Part shown: positions 1-7,969 of the stretch, one piece after another
Position numbering within the stretch: position 1 is the first letter of the stretch
Layout of the letters: every line of letters starts with the position of its first letter
Assembly: GCF_034808145.1 (NCBI RefSeq)
Contig: NZ_JAXHGM010000001.1
Coordinates: 558,001-622,000, forward strand
Direction: 5' to 3'
Source: Halorubellus sp034808145
GTDB taxonomy: Archaea > Halobacteriota > Halobacteria > Halobacteriales > Natrialbaceae
DNA: 64,000 nt
The notes under the pieces: generated by a model
The model's database searches: none
The model's input: only the letters and a program-made list of their open reading frames with translations
What the model was told of the DNA's origin: nothing
Translations under genes and position numbers: made by a program

Positions 1-186
1 CTCGACATCTCCGTCGGCCCACTCGTCATCCAAGCCCTCGACATGGGCCCCGACGGCATCTGGATCGGCATGGCTCTCGGCAACATCCTCGGCGCCATCA
101 CCGCCGCCGCCTACTTCACCCGCGGCACCTGGAAGCACACCGTCATCGACGACGGCGCAGGGACCAGCTCAGCCGGCGACGAATAA
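1..186 (+). CDS. MATE-family efflux transporter, C-terminal end (partial)
   Basis: The frame is open from base 1 and stops with taa at 184-186, so only the last 61 residues of a gene that begins left of the window are present. A hydrophobic segment with GPDGIWIGMALGNILGA is followed by a short basic/acidic tail. The G-P-x-G-I/V-W-x-G/A pattern before the last helix is typical of the final transmembrane helix of MATE (NorM/DinF-like) multidrug exporters. The role would be cation-coupled drug export; the assignment rests on one helix, so it is moderate. Confidence 0.6.
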   Translation, partial: LDISVGPLVIQALDMGPDGIWIGMALGNILGAITAAAYFTRGTWKHTVIDDGAGTSSAGDE

Positions 187-236
187 CCCGCCACGAACGC
201 AACCGTTTTACACTCCAGCACGAAAGCAAAGAGCGA

Positions 237-309
237 GGGCCCGTAGCTCAGTGGACAGAGTGCGTGGTTCCGGACCACGATGTCGCGGGTTCAAATCCCG
301 TCGGGTCCG
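237..309 (+). tRNA. tRNA-Arg (anticodon CCG)
   Basis: A complete cloverleaf can be folded. The acceptor stem pairs GGGCCCG (237-243) with CGGGTCC (302-308), leaving G309 as discriminator. The anticodon stem is CGTGG/CCACG around the loop TTCCGGA, giving anticodon CCG, which reads CGG arginine codons. The T-loop is TTCAAAT. No CCA is encoded, as is usual in haloarchaea. No intron is seen. The 3' end is repeated downstream (see the repeat at 296-396). Confidence 0.95.
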
Positions 310-396
310 TTCGGACTCACTTCGCTCGTCCTCGCTCCCCCGACGTAGTCCAACTCGCTCCCTGCGGTCGCTCGCGGGACTCCCGTCGGGTCCGTT
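296..396 (+). repeat. Direct repeat of the tRNA-Arg 3' end (att-like scar)
   Basis: The 16 bases TCCCGTCGGGTCCGTT at 296-311, the T-arm/acceptor end of tRNA-Arg plus two following bases, recur exactly at 381-396. Integrases of the tyrosine family commonly recombine at tRNA 3' ends and leave such a duplication. The 69 bp between the copies hold no gene but carry GC-rich CTCACTTCGCTCG / CTCGCTCCCTGCGGTCGCTCG strings. No integrase gene is visible here, so this would be a relic. Coincidental conservation of processing signals is the alternative. Confidence 0.6.
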
Positions 397-536
397 TCTC
401 GGTGCGCAACACGACGAGCGTAGCGGAGAGGACGACATGCTGTAGCGCCAGTGGATTCTCCGAGGTTCAAGCGAATCCGTCCTGAGAATGCGGGTGAGTG
501 ACTCGACGCGTTCCAGCGGTCTTGGGTAGTTCCGAA

Positions 537-1562
537 TCAGTTCTCGGATTCTGCGAAGTCGAGTTGGGTTGCGTCGTAGGTGTAGCGCTTGATGTCGCTG
601 TTTCGGCAGTGGGAGAGGTAGCCCTCGGGGTCGACGTTCTCGTCCTCGAGTTGCCCGAGGTAGACGACGTCGACGCTCATCGCGTCGCCGTCGATGGAGG
701 TCTCGACGACGAGCACCGTATTCGGGTCGTCGTGGCTCGTCTTGTAGACGTGGTCCCCGGGGACGTAGGGATGGGGCGCAAATTCGAGGTTGCTGTGCTT
801 GTAGGTGTAGCGTTTGATGTCCTGATCCGAGCAGTACGACGCGAGGATGGCGGGATGGTACTCTCGCCACGTCCCGGGGCCTGCATCCAGCGCGCTCGGG
901 AACGCGACTTTGACCGCTTCCCCCTGGAATGTCTGGCCGTAGATTCCAGCTTCCATCTCGGGCGGCAACACCTCGATGACGACTCCCACGGAGGGGTCAT
1001 CGTCGTCGGCTCTGACGACCCTGTCACCGGGCTTGAACGGGTTCTGTGGCTTCTGGTTCATGTGGGCCGTGTTCGGCCCGAGATCGAGCAGTTCGTTCAT
1101 TGGCCGGGCAGCGAGGTGGTCGAGCTTGTCGGGCTCCTCACCGGAGAAGTTCGCCTGGGATTCGGCCTTCGACTTCAGCGTCTCCAATCGCTCCCACCCC
1201 AGGAGGATCAGGCTGTCCTCGTTGTCGCGATGCCAGACCATCACGACGATATCGTCGTCCGGGTCGGCCTCCAAGAGCGACTCGGGCAGGAACGCCGAGA
1301 CGTCTCGGGAGGTCTTCACGTCTACTTCGTACCCGAAGACCTCGAAGTCGTACTTCGAGAAGCTCTCCGGGTCGCAGTGCCGGAGCGACTCTTCGTTCTT
1401 CCACTCCCACAGTTCGACGGGGAGGTATTCGCGACAGAATTGCTCGAACGCCAGCTCGCCGAGATTCCCGATTCGCTTGACCTTCAGGTCATCCGCGCCT
1501 TGAACGACTGCTTGGTGGTGCGCTCGTTCCTTGTCGAACTCATCTGGCGTATACCTGTACAC
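537..1562 (-). CDS. PD-(D/E)XK-like nuclease-domain protein with two C-terminal repeats
   Basis: 341 residues. The N-terminal half has GNLGELAFEQF (about 32-42) and later YDFEVFGYEVDVKTS (about 71-85), which fits the E...D...(E/D)xK core of restriction-type (PD-(D/E)XK) nucleases or related archaeal Holliday/restriction folds. The C-terminal half is two tandem units of about 85 residues: each starts PGDxVxxxxxDDP with a following VVxE strand and ends with SDIKRYTY or QDIKRYTY. I do not recognise this architecture. The repeats look like small beta domains that could bind a partner or modified DNA. It lies alone beside tRNA-Arg with its duplicated end, which suggests acquired DNA. Function is not established. 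Confidence 0.65.
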   Translation of the reverse strand: MYRYTPDEFDKERAHHQAVVQGADDLKVKRIGNLGELAFEQFCREYLPVELWEWKNEESLRHCDPESFSKYDFEVFGYEVDVKTSRDVSAFLPESLLEADPDDDIVVMVWHRDNEDSLILLGWERLETLKSKAESQANFSGEEPDKLDHLAARPMNELLDLGPNTAHMNQKPQNPFKPGDRVVRADDDDPSVGVVIEVLPPEMEAGIYGQTFQGEAVKVAFPSALDAGPGTWREYHPAILASYCSDQDIKRYTYKHSNLEFAPHPYVPGDHVYKTSHDDPNTVLVVETSIDGDAMSVDVVYLGQLEDENVDPEGYLSHCRNSDIKRYTYDATQLDFAESEN

Positions 1563-1715
1563 GATTCCAGGGTCGACCAGACTCCAAATGAACCTTCGCG
1601 TCGACGACTCTTTTCTCTCCCGAGTTCGGTCGTTTCTCCTGTTTGGTTTTCATGCTGTGGGAACCTGCTGTTGATTAAATATTATGCTGTGGTAATCGGA
1701 AAATGGGGGATTCCA

Positions 1716-1895
1716 ATGGAAGCAACAGTTCCGCTGCTGGTAGCGCTGCTCGGTTTCGGCTTGGCCGTCGTTCCGGGGGCGGTTCTCGGACTACGGTGGT
1801 TGTTGATTCGTTCCGACGAGGGGCCGTCGGGTGACGAGCGGCCGACGCCGAAGCGACCGAACCACCCGGGTCGACGGATTCCCGGGAGTCACTGA
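1716..1895 (+). CDS. Small single-TM membrane protein
   Basis: 59 residues starting MEATVPLLVALLGFGLAV, so one hydrophobic helix at about residues 5-29, followed by a charged Pro/Arg-rich cytoplasmic tail ending GRRIPGSH. The ATG was chosen because GGGGGA lies six bases upstream and the hydrophobic segment starts there, although the frame is open much further upstream. An AT-rich stretch (about 1670-1700) before it could hold the promoter. It is probably one of the many small haloarchaeal membrane proteins; no function can be given. Confidence 0.55.
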   Translation: MEATVPLLVALLGFGLAVVPGAVLGLRWLLIRSDEGPSGDERPTPKRPNHPGRRIPGSH

Positions 1896-1942
1896 GGGGT
1901 CGTCAGGGAGTCGGTTCTCGGTGTGGCGTGGCGTCCGGTCTG

Positions 1943-2941
1943 TCACAGTCCGGCGGCGTCGAGGAGCGCTGGCCCGCTGGTGACGAGCGCGGCGCCGAGG
2001 ACGACGAGGAGGACGCCGGCGAGGACGCCTCTGGTGACGCGTTCGAGGTCGCGGATCCAGATGGCGGAGAACGCGACGGTGAAGAGTGGGGCGGTGGCGA
2101 CGAGCGGGTCGACGACGGCGATGCGGCCGTCGGGGGCGGCGAGTGCGGTGAACATGCTGAGGAGGGCGACGGCGGTGATGGTGCCGCTGGCGGCGAACAC
2201 GAGGTACGTCCTGGGTGGTTTGTGGAGGACGTCGCGGCGGCCGGTGGCGGCGAGGAAGGTTGCGAGGGCGAGGAGCGCGGCGAGTTCGTTGACGGCGACG
2301 GCTTCGAGCGCGCTGGCGTCGCCGAGCTGGAGGCCGTATCGGCGCGCGACGTTCCCGACGGCGAACGCGGCTGCTGCGGCGAGCGGGACGAGGAGGTCGC
2401 GGGGCTGCCAGCCTTCGATGTCGCCACCTTTGGCGACGGCGAGGACGGCGAGGCCGGCGACGAGGACGGCGATACCGACCGCGGTCGGGAGCGAGAGCGG
2501 TTCGCCAATGAAGCCGACGGCGAGCGCGGTCGCGAACAGGGGGCGAGCGGAGAGAACGGCGCTGGAGATGCTGGCGCCGACCCGTTGGTTACCGGCGAAG
2601 ATGGCGATGCGGCCGAGCGCGGTGCCGGTTGCGCCGGCGAACACGAACACGGCGAAGGTCTCGACCGAGACGCCCTCGAACGGTGCGGGTTCGAGGAGAG
2701 CGATGGCGGCGAGGTAGATTGTGGAGTCCACGAGGACGACGACGAGCGACGCCTGGAGCGGCGTGCCACCATTGGAGAGTGCACGTTTCTCGATGACGGG
2801 CGTGAACCCCCAGAGGACGGCGGGGACGAGTGCGAGCGCGACGACCGAAAGCGGTGCGGAGAGCGCCAGCGGTGTGGAGAGCGCCGGTAGTGCGGAGAGT
2901 GTCGATAGCGCGGAGAGCGCCTGCAGTGCAGAGAGTGCCAC
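1943..2941 (-). CDS. EamA/DMT-superfamily transporter
   Basis: About ten hydrophobic helices in two halves, with LVPAVLWGFTPVIEKRAL in the first and a second EamA-like repeat starting near LLVPLAAAAAFAVGNVARR. This is the drug/metabolite transporter fold, permeases for small metabolites. I take the GTG at 2941 as the start because a TATA-like TTATA lies 27 nt upstream (2966-2970, minus strand), the leaderless arrangement; an ATG at 3013 would add 24 non-hydrophobic residues and lie upstream of that TATA. The N-terminus (ALSALQALSALSTLSALP...) is encoded by an 18-bp tandem repeat. Substrate unknown. Confidence 0.75.
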   Translation of the reverse strand: MALSALQALSALSTLSALPALSTPLALSAPLSVVALALVPAVLWGFTPVIEKRALSNGGTPLQASLVVVLVDSTIYLAAIALLEPAPFEGVSVETFAVFVFAGATGTALGRIAIFAGNQRVGASISSAVLSARPLFATALAVGFIGEPLSLPTAVGIAVLVAGLAVLAVAKGGDIEGWQPRDLLVPLAAAAAFAVGNVARRYGLQLGDASALEAVAVNELAALLALATFLAATGRRDVLHKPPRTYLVFAASGTITAVALLSMFTALAAPDGRIAVVDPLVATAPLFTVAFSAIWIRDLERVTRGVLAGVLLVVLGAALVTSGPALLDAAGL

Positions 2942-2943
2942 GC
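2854..2943 (-). repeat. Five 18-bp tandem repeats inside the DMT gene
   Basis: Five in-frame units, the first reading GTGCGGAGAGCGCCAGCG on the plus strand, lie end to end at 2854, 2872, 2890, 2908 and 2926 with a few substitutions each. Because 18 is a multiple of three they add six residues each (ALS-rich) to the N-terminus of the transporter without shifting frame. They probably arose by replication slippage. Confidence 0.75.
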
Positions 2944-2965
2944 GTGGTGGTGTGCGCGGGAGCTG

Positions 2966-2970
2966 TATAA
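2966..2970 (-). promoter_or_regulatory. TATA element for the DMT transporter
   Basis: TTATA on the minus strand, 25-29 nt before the GTG at 2941, in an otherwise GC-rich stretch. The spacing places the transcription start at or next to the GTG and decides that start over the ATG at 3013. Confidence 0.5.
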
Positions 2971-3160
2971 CCGAAGGGGAAGCGGGAATCCGGACGAGTG
3001 CGAGGGCTTCCAACGAAGGTCTCGTCTCGCTTCGCTGTCGAGCGCGAGTGGGCGCGGCGTCGGATGGACGCGGCGTCGAGTGGGCGCGGCGCCGGGCGGG
3101 CGTGTAGGTCGCGCACGGCCGCTAGCCACTTACCGGAGTGTCACGTACTCTCACGACTGT

Positions 3161-4192
3161 ATGACGGAGCTGTCGCGAGCGGGGCGGGAGCGACTCGCCG
3201 CGATTAGAGGGGCCGGGTCGCTCTCCGCGCTCTGCGACGTGGTCGGTGCGGGCGACGAGCACGAGGCGTACTTCGAGGCGAAGGACGCCTGGCGCCTGCT
3301 CCGCGGCCGCGAACTCGACGCCGTCGACGATGACGTCGAGGCCGACCGTCGGATACCGGGTGCGACGGTTCGCGTCGGCGAACGCCCCGTGCACGTCCAC
3401 GGTATCACGCACGCTGACACGACCGCGGAGCGAGAGTACCTCCGCGAGCGCGTCCAGCGCGTTCTCGACGCCGGCGACGTGGTGTACTGCGAGCAGGGTA
3501 TCCGCGGGCTGTACTTCCGTGACGTCCCCGGCGTGTGCGCGATGGACGATTACCGGTGGGCGCTCCGCGAGTGCCGGCGTCGAGGTCTCGAAACCCACGT
3601 CGACGGCGACCCGTTCGACTCGCTCACCGAGGACGTGAACGAACTCGCCTCGCAGTTCCGGGAGGCCGCGTTCGCGCTCGTCGACGCCAGCAGTGACCGG
3701 TTCGGTCGACGGTTCGAGCGCGCGGTCGGGACCGTCGCGAGCGAGTTCTTCCGGAGTCACGCCGACCACGCCACCGGCTCGGACTTCGCGTCGTTCCGAC
3801 TGCGCGAACGCGCCGCCGAGGACCCGAGCGCGCTCTGGCGCCTCCAGCGATACTACGAGTGCGCGTTCCTCCCGCAGCCGCTCGAACGCGAGTGGCTGCG
3901 ACGCCACGACCCGGAACTCGAACTCGTGACCCACGCCCGGAACGCGCGGATGGCGGACTACGTCGTCCATCACGCCGACGGCACGACGTCGAGCGGTTCG
4001 AGCGGTCAGAGTGGTGACTCGGAGAGGGGCGATTCGAGCGAGGGGGGAAGCGAACCGGCGGCGGGGCGTTCGGGGTTCGGTGACGTCCATCTCGTCGTCG
4101 GTGCGGCACATCAGCCCGGCGTCCGGTACTACCTGGAGCGGTACCGCGACGGCGACCGGACCGTCGGGCCGTTCGACGTCGTCCTCGGATGA
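3161..4192 (+). CDS. TIKI/TraB-like superfamily protein
   Basis: 343 residues from ATG 3161 (MTELSRAGRERLAAIRG). Near residue 75 it has VHVHGITHAD, then VVYCEQGIRGLYF about 35 residues on, and close to the C-terminus HLVVGAAHQPGVRYYL. Two GxxH-type motifs at the ends of beta strands with a conserved Glu between them are the hallmark of the TIKI/TraB/PrgY/EreA superfamily, proposed metal-dependent hydrolases. There are no obvious membrane helices, so a cytoplasmic protein. A Ser/Gly/Glu-rich low-complexity insert (about 282-315) precedes the second GxxH. The family match is by motif only. Confidence 0.5.
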   Translation: MTELSRAGRERLAAIRGAGSLSALCDVVGAGDEHEAYFEAKDAWRLLRGRELDAVDDDVEADRRIPGATVRVGERPVHVHGITHADTTAEREYLRERVQRVLDAGDVVYCEQGIRGLYFRDVPGVCAMDDYRWALRECRRRGLETHVDGDPFDSLTEDVNELASQFREAAFALVDASSDRFGRRFERAVGTVASEFFRSHADHATGSDFASFRLRERAAEDPSALWRLQRYYECAFLPQPLEREWLRRHDPELELVTHARNARMADYVVHHADGTTSSGSSGQSGDSERGDSSEGGSEPAAGRSGFGDVHLVVGAAHQPGVRYYLERYRDGDRTVGPFDVVLG

Positions 4193-4637
4193 CGCGTGTC
4201 CGCGACGACCGCACGCTCACTGGGGGAGGCGTTCGGTCCGACGGGGTACTGTCGTCGTGGAATCCCATCGAAAACGGAGGGTGGAAGGGCCGTGCTCGCG
4301 CGCACCCGACCACGACCGGTCGACCGCGTGAACGGTCGCCGAACGGAACGGTGATGCCCTTTCTGGAGTGGGGATGGAAAGCACCGGAACGACCGAGAGA
4401 GTCGCTCTCGGTGCCTCAAAGCGGAGTCTATCGGTTCTGTCATTTCACGGTCGAGGTCGAACGTTCGGGTTCCGGCAGCACTTGCATTCACCGACGACGG
4501 CCCAGAAACCCGCTCGGACCTGTATATGCAGGCAGTGTCGATATAATGTGGCGGATTAGAAACGTGAATGGATTTGAAGACCTTGATTGATACGGGGGAA
4601 TATACGATGTACATGTCGACACCTGCGCAGGCATAGG
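4193..4637 (+). other. Intergenic region, no gene seen
   Basis: About 445 bp without a convincing reading frame. The last 120 bp are AT-richer and hold CCTG-TATATG-CAGG (a 4-bp inverted repeat around a TATA-like core near 4517) and GTCGATATAATGTGG, plausible promoter or control sequence for the HTH gene at 4638. Nothing else is recognised. Confidence 0.4.
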
Positions 4638-5309
4638 ATGTTCGTACAGTTCCATCTCGACTCCGACGTCCTGACAACCGCACTCGAGCACGCGCCGGGG
4701 ACGCAAGTCGCGGTCCAGCACCTCGACTCGTCGTCCTCGGTACCACTACGGAGTGTCTTCTGGGCCTCGGAGGGTAACTTCGAGGCCTTCGAGACGGGAC
4801 TCGGAGTCGACGAGACCATCACCGACTGGCGGTTGGTCGCGGAGAACGGCGACGAACGCCTCTACCGCGTGCACTACGCGCCCGACCAGCCCGACGTCGA
4901 CATCTACAACGCGGCTATCGACGCCGACGGCGTCTTCCTCAAGGGAGAGACGGACGGCGACGGCTGGACGGTGAAGATGCTGTACCCGAGCCGGGACGCG
5001 TTCAACGTGTTCCGCGAAGCGTGCGCGGCGGTCGACCTGAACGTGGACGTCGACTCGATATACAGCAAGCCGTTCTCGGGGTCCGGCGACGATATCGCGC
5101 TCACGGACCCGCAGCGTGATCTGTTGACGCGCGCGGTCCAGGTCGGGTACTTCGACATCCCGCGAGAGACGACGCTCCAGGAGCTCGGCCAGCAGATGAA
5201 CATCTCCGGGCAGGCCGCTTCGGAACGCCTGCGTCGAGGGATGGAGACGCTCATCCGGGAGACCGTGACGGAGGAGGCGCTCGCCGAGGAAGAGAACAAC
5301 AACACGTAG
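4638..5309 (+). CDS. Bacterio-opsin activator (Bat)-type HTH transcription regulator
   Basis: 223 residues. The last 60 residues (LTDPQRDLLTRAVQVGYFDIPRE ... LGQQMNISGQAASERLRRG) are the HTH_10 domain of the haloarchaeal Bat family: the LTxxQ start, GYFxxPR and the recognition helix with S-xxxxERLRRG are all present. The N-terminal ~150 residues resemble the bacterio-opsin-activator sensory domain and carry no visible cofactor motif. The start ATG at 4638 begins MFVQFHLD, a typical start for this class. It is a single-gene transcription unit next to the CHY protein. Target genes are unknown. Confidence 0.85.
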   Translation: MFVQFHLDSDVLTTALEHAPGTQVAVQHLDSSSSVPLRSVFWASEGNFEAFETGLGVDETITDWRLVAENGDERLYRVHYAPDQPDVDIYNAAIDADGVFLKGETDGDGWTVKMLYPSRDAFNVFREACAAVDLNVDVDSIYSKPFSGSGDDIALTDPQRDLLTRAVQVGYFDIPRETTLQELGQQMNISGQAASERLRRGMETLIRETVTEEALAEEENNNT

Positions 5310-5335
5310 ACGTCCGCCGCTCGGAACCAAGAGAC

Positions 5336-5794
5336 ATGGACGAGGACGTGACCGTGCCGTCGACCGCCGACGACACGCCACCACCGTCCGGTAATCGAGA
5401 CGACCGTGATACCGACGTCGAGCGATGCGACCGCGATAGCGGCGTCGAGCGGGCGACCGGTCGGCGTACCGTCGGTGACCGCGAGGTGTTCGGCGTCGCC
5501 GTGGGTCCGGCGACGCGGTGCGCGCACTACGACACCGACCGCGACGTCGTCGCGATACGGTTCGCGTGCTGCGAGCGGTTCTATCCCTGCCACGCGTGTC
5601 ACGACGCGGTCGCGGACCACGAGGCGACCCAGTGGCCGCGCGAGCGGTTCGAGGAGCTAGCGGTGCTCTGCGGCGCGTGCGCCACCGGTCTATCCGTCGC
5701 GACGTACCTCGACTGCGAGCACGCGTGTCCGGAGTGCGGGCACGCGTTCAATCCCGGCTGCGCGGCGCACGCCGACCGCTACTTCGACGTGTAG
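5336..5794 (+). CDS. CHY zinc-finger protein
   Basis: 152 residues with an acidic, disordered first ~50 residues. From about residue 55 the sequence is rich in Cys/His: TRCAHYDTDRDVVAIRFACCERFYPCHACHD, then LCGACATGL and HACPECGHAFNPGCAAH. This is the arrangement of the CHY-type zinc finger (CxHY, CCxxxYPCxxCH), which binds three zinc ions. The homologous domain occurs in eukaryotic Pirh2/Hot13; archaeal members are stand-alone proteins of unknown role. It starts 27 nt after the stop of the Bat-type gene. Confidence 0.85.
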   Translation: MDEDVTVPSTADDTPPPSGNRDDRDTDVERCDRDSGVERATGRRTVGDREVFGVAVGPATRCAHYDTDRDVVAIRFACCERFYPCHACHDAVADHEATQWPRERFEELAVLCGACATGLSVATYLDCEHACPECGHAFNPGCAAHADRYFDV

Positions 5795-5995
5795 CGCTCC
5801 CTGTCGTCGACCCTCGGGGCGTCGAGGACGCTGGCGACGAGCAGTACGCGTCCTTCGACGCGACCGGGTGCGTCGCGATCTCCGGGACGAGCGACACGAA
5901 CGTCGTCGGCACGCGTCCGCGAGTCGACGCCGTGGTCGACGACGCCCACGGACCAAAAAGGTCGTAACCACCCCCATGCTAGGCTCGGACAACTG

Positions 5996-6775
5996 ATGAC
6001 CGGCTCCACGCACGCTCGCGTCGCTCTCGCGCTCGTCCTCGCCGTCTCCCTCGCCGGGTGCGGGGCCACGAACCTCCCGTTCCTCGGCGACGACCCCGCC
6101 GAGGACGGGCAAGCCGAGGCCATCGCCGCCGACGCCGTCTCCGAGATGCAGTCGGTGTCCGCGTACAACTTCACGACGACGCAGATCGTCTCGTTCGGCC
6201 AGAACGAGGTCAACATGACCGCCGACGGGACCGTGAACCACACGAGCGAACGGCTCTACATGGACGTCGCCGAGTCCGTGCTGACGAACACCACGCGCTC
6301 GAAGGAGTTCACCGAGGTGTACGTCGTCGACGACACCCGCTGCTGGAAGGACTCCAGCACGGAGTCGGGATGGAACTCGACGACCGTCTCCGGCGTCTGG
6401 AACCAGGGGCTCTCGGTCGACTCGCAGGCCGCACTCCTGAACGCGACCGGCACCAGCGCGGTCCTCCGCGAGAACCAGACGGTGCGCGGCGAGACCGCGT
6501 ACGTCGTCGAGATCGCTCCGAACGTGAACGCCCTCAAGGAGGCCGTCGCGAACGACTCCACGGTCGACCTCACCGAAGTCACCGTCCGGAACGCGACCAT
6601 CACGCAGTACGTCTCCCAGGACGACCGCCGGCTCCTCCGGACGACGATGCACGTCACGTTCGTCCAGCAGGGTCGCAAGACGACCGTCGACCTGGAGATG
6701 AACTACGACGACTACGACGACGTCGGCCAGATCACGATTCCGGAAACCGAGGACGACGGCCCAGTCTGTCCCTGA
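5996..6775 (+). CDS. Secreted lipoprotein, LppX/DUF6612-like
   Basis: 259 residues with a Sec-type signal and lipobox (ALVLAVSLAGC, Cys20), so lipid-anchored on the outer face of the membrane. The mature part begins with an acidic spacer (DDPAEDGQAE) and then alternates short beta strands with many N-x-S/T sites (possible N-glycosylation). The pattern of AVSEMQSVSAYNFTTTQ ... YMDVAES ... ETAYVVEI resembles LolA/LppX-type half-barrel lipoproteins. No enzyme motif seen. GACCAAAAAGGTCG about 40 nt before the start may be part of its promoter. Confidence 0.7.
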   Translation: MTGSTHARVALALVLAVSLAGCGATNLPFLGDDPAEDGQAEAIAADAVSEMQSVSAYNFTTTQIVSFGQNEVNMTADGTVNHTSERLYMDVAESVLTNTTRSKEFTEVYVVDDTRCWKDSSTESGWNSTTVSGVWNQGLSVDSQAALLNATGTSAVLRENQTVRGETAYVVEIAPNVNALKEAVANDSTVDLTEVTVRNATITQYVSQDDRRLLRTTMHVTFVQQGRKTTVDLEMNYDDYDDVGQITIPETEDDGPVCP

Positions 6776-6831
6776 GCGCGCCGGCCATCGAGCACCCCGC
6801 TCTCCGCGCGTCCACTTCTCGCGCCCGTCGG

Positions 6832-7329
6832 TCAGAGGTTCTCGCCCTGGTAGGTGCCGTCGTACTCGCCGTCGTGTTCCGCCTCCGCGAGCACGAGCTG
6901 CGCGATACGCGCCCCCTCGACGAGCTCCACGTCGTGATGCACCTGCAGCAGGCCCTCGCCCTTCCCCGTGTAGCCCGCGTCCCAGACCGCGGTGTTCAGC
7001 ATGCACGAGTTCCGCATGAGCGACGACCGCGGGTACACGAACCCGACGTGGCCCTCCGGGATGGAGATGGTCTCGCCGTACCGGACGACGTAGGACCCCT
7101 CTTCGAGGTAGTACGTGCCGGCGTCGTCGTCCAACTCGCCAGCTCCGGTCCCGACCTGCTCGGGTTCGCGTACCTGGCGCTCGCCGATCTCCTTCCCGTC
7201 GAGGCCGATGCGGCCCGGTTCGCGCTGCTCGAACACCGCGTCGAGCGTGAGGTCGACGCCGTTTGGCTGCGTCTGGTCCTCGCGCGTCGGTTCCACGTGC
7301 GATGCCACGAACGACCCAGCTCTGTACAT
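6832..7329 (-). CDS. dut: dUTP diphosphatase, Dcd/Dut family
   Basis: 165 residues, the usual size for the archaeal dCTP deaminase/dUTPase trimer family. PRSSLMRNSCM (substrate-phosphate binding) and AVWDAGYTGKGEGLLQVH (uracil/deoxyribose pocket) are clear. It would hydrolyse dUTP to dUMP and pyrophosphate, keeping uracil out of DNA and feeding dTMP synthesis. Haloarchaeal members are normally annotated as dUTPase, but from sequence alone a dCTP deaminase activity cannot be excluded. It converges on the lipoprotein gene at 5996-6775. Confidence 0.85.
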   Translation of the reverse strand: MYRAGSFVASHVEPTREDQTQPNGVDLTLDAVFEQREPGRIGLDGKEIGERQVREPEQVGTGAGELDDDAGTYYLEEGSYVVRYGETISIPEGHVGFVYPRSSLMRNSCMLNTAVWDAGYTGKGEGLLQVHHDVELVEGARIAQLVLAEAEHDGEYDGTYQGENL

Positions 7330-7415
7330 GCCCGGGAGAATCCAGCGGAGTGGAATGTAGTTTGCGAGATGCGCCGACGACGCTCAGGCCGCTCGCCCAC
7401 CGCGTCGGTCGTCGA

Positions 7416-7691
7416 TCAGCGGTCGAGGAGGTGCGGGTAGTTCACGTACAGCCAGCCGTGGCCGACCGCGCAGACGGTGACGAACGCGATCCCGACGAGC
7501 GTCGGGAGTGTGATGCCTCGGCCGGTCGCCCGCAACTGATTGTCCGGCGCCGACCCGTCGCTCACCCACGCCGGGTCGCCGAACAGGAGCGGGGCGAGGA
7601 CGAACGCGTACGCGAGCGTCCCGAGGACGATGGCGGCGCCGAGTCCGGCGAGGTAGAACCGAACCGACACGCCCGGTGTGCTCTCCGTCAT
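7416..7691 (-). CDS. Small membrane protein with two TM helices
   Basis: 91 residues. Hydrophobic helices at about 12-35 (FYLAGLGAAIVLGTLAYAFVLAPLLF) and 62-80 (TLVGIAFVTVCAVGHGWLYV) flank a short hydrophilic loop. Ends NYPHLLDR. It is divergent from the aconitase gene and upstream of dut in the same direction, 86 nt apart. No family recognised. Confidence 0.65.
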   Translation of the reverse strand: MTESTPGVSVRFYLAGLGAAIVLGTLAYAFVLAPLLFGDPAWVSDGSAPDNQLRATGRGITLPTLVGIAFVTVCAVGHGWLYVNYPHLLDR

Positions 7692-7935
7692 CTACCCCCA
7701 GCGGTTCACGACCGTCCGGAATCAATCTTGCGTCGACGCGACCCCGCGTTCGACCCTTCGAACCGACCGCTCTCGGCGGGAGTGTCGACTCGAACCAGTC
7801 GGTTCGGACACGCGACCGACCCCACTCCTCTCCCGCGCACGAGGTGAACGCGCGTCCACTTCCCCGGCAAGATTCGCACGAATCGAGGGGCGGCGACCGC
7901 GGTTCTGCATGGTTTTCCCCCATCTATCTCGCGGG

Positions 7936-7941
7936 TTTTAA
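7936..7941 (+). promoter_or_regulatory. TATA element for aconitase
   Basis: TTTTAA lies 29-34 nt before the aconitase ATG in a GC-rich background, so transcription should start at or within a few bases of the ATG. No Shine-Dalgarno is present between them, consistent with a leaderless mRNA. Confidence 0.55.
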
Positions 7942-7969
7942 GGTCGGCCGCCGCGGACCTTTGGACGCT

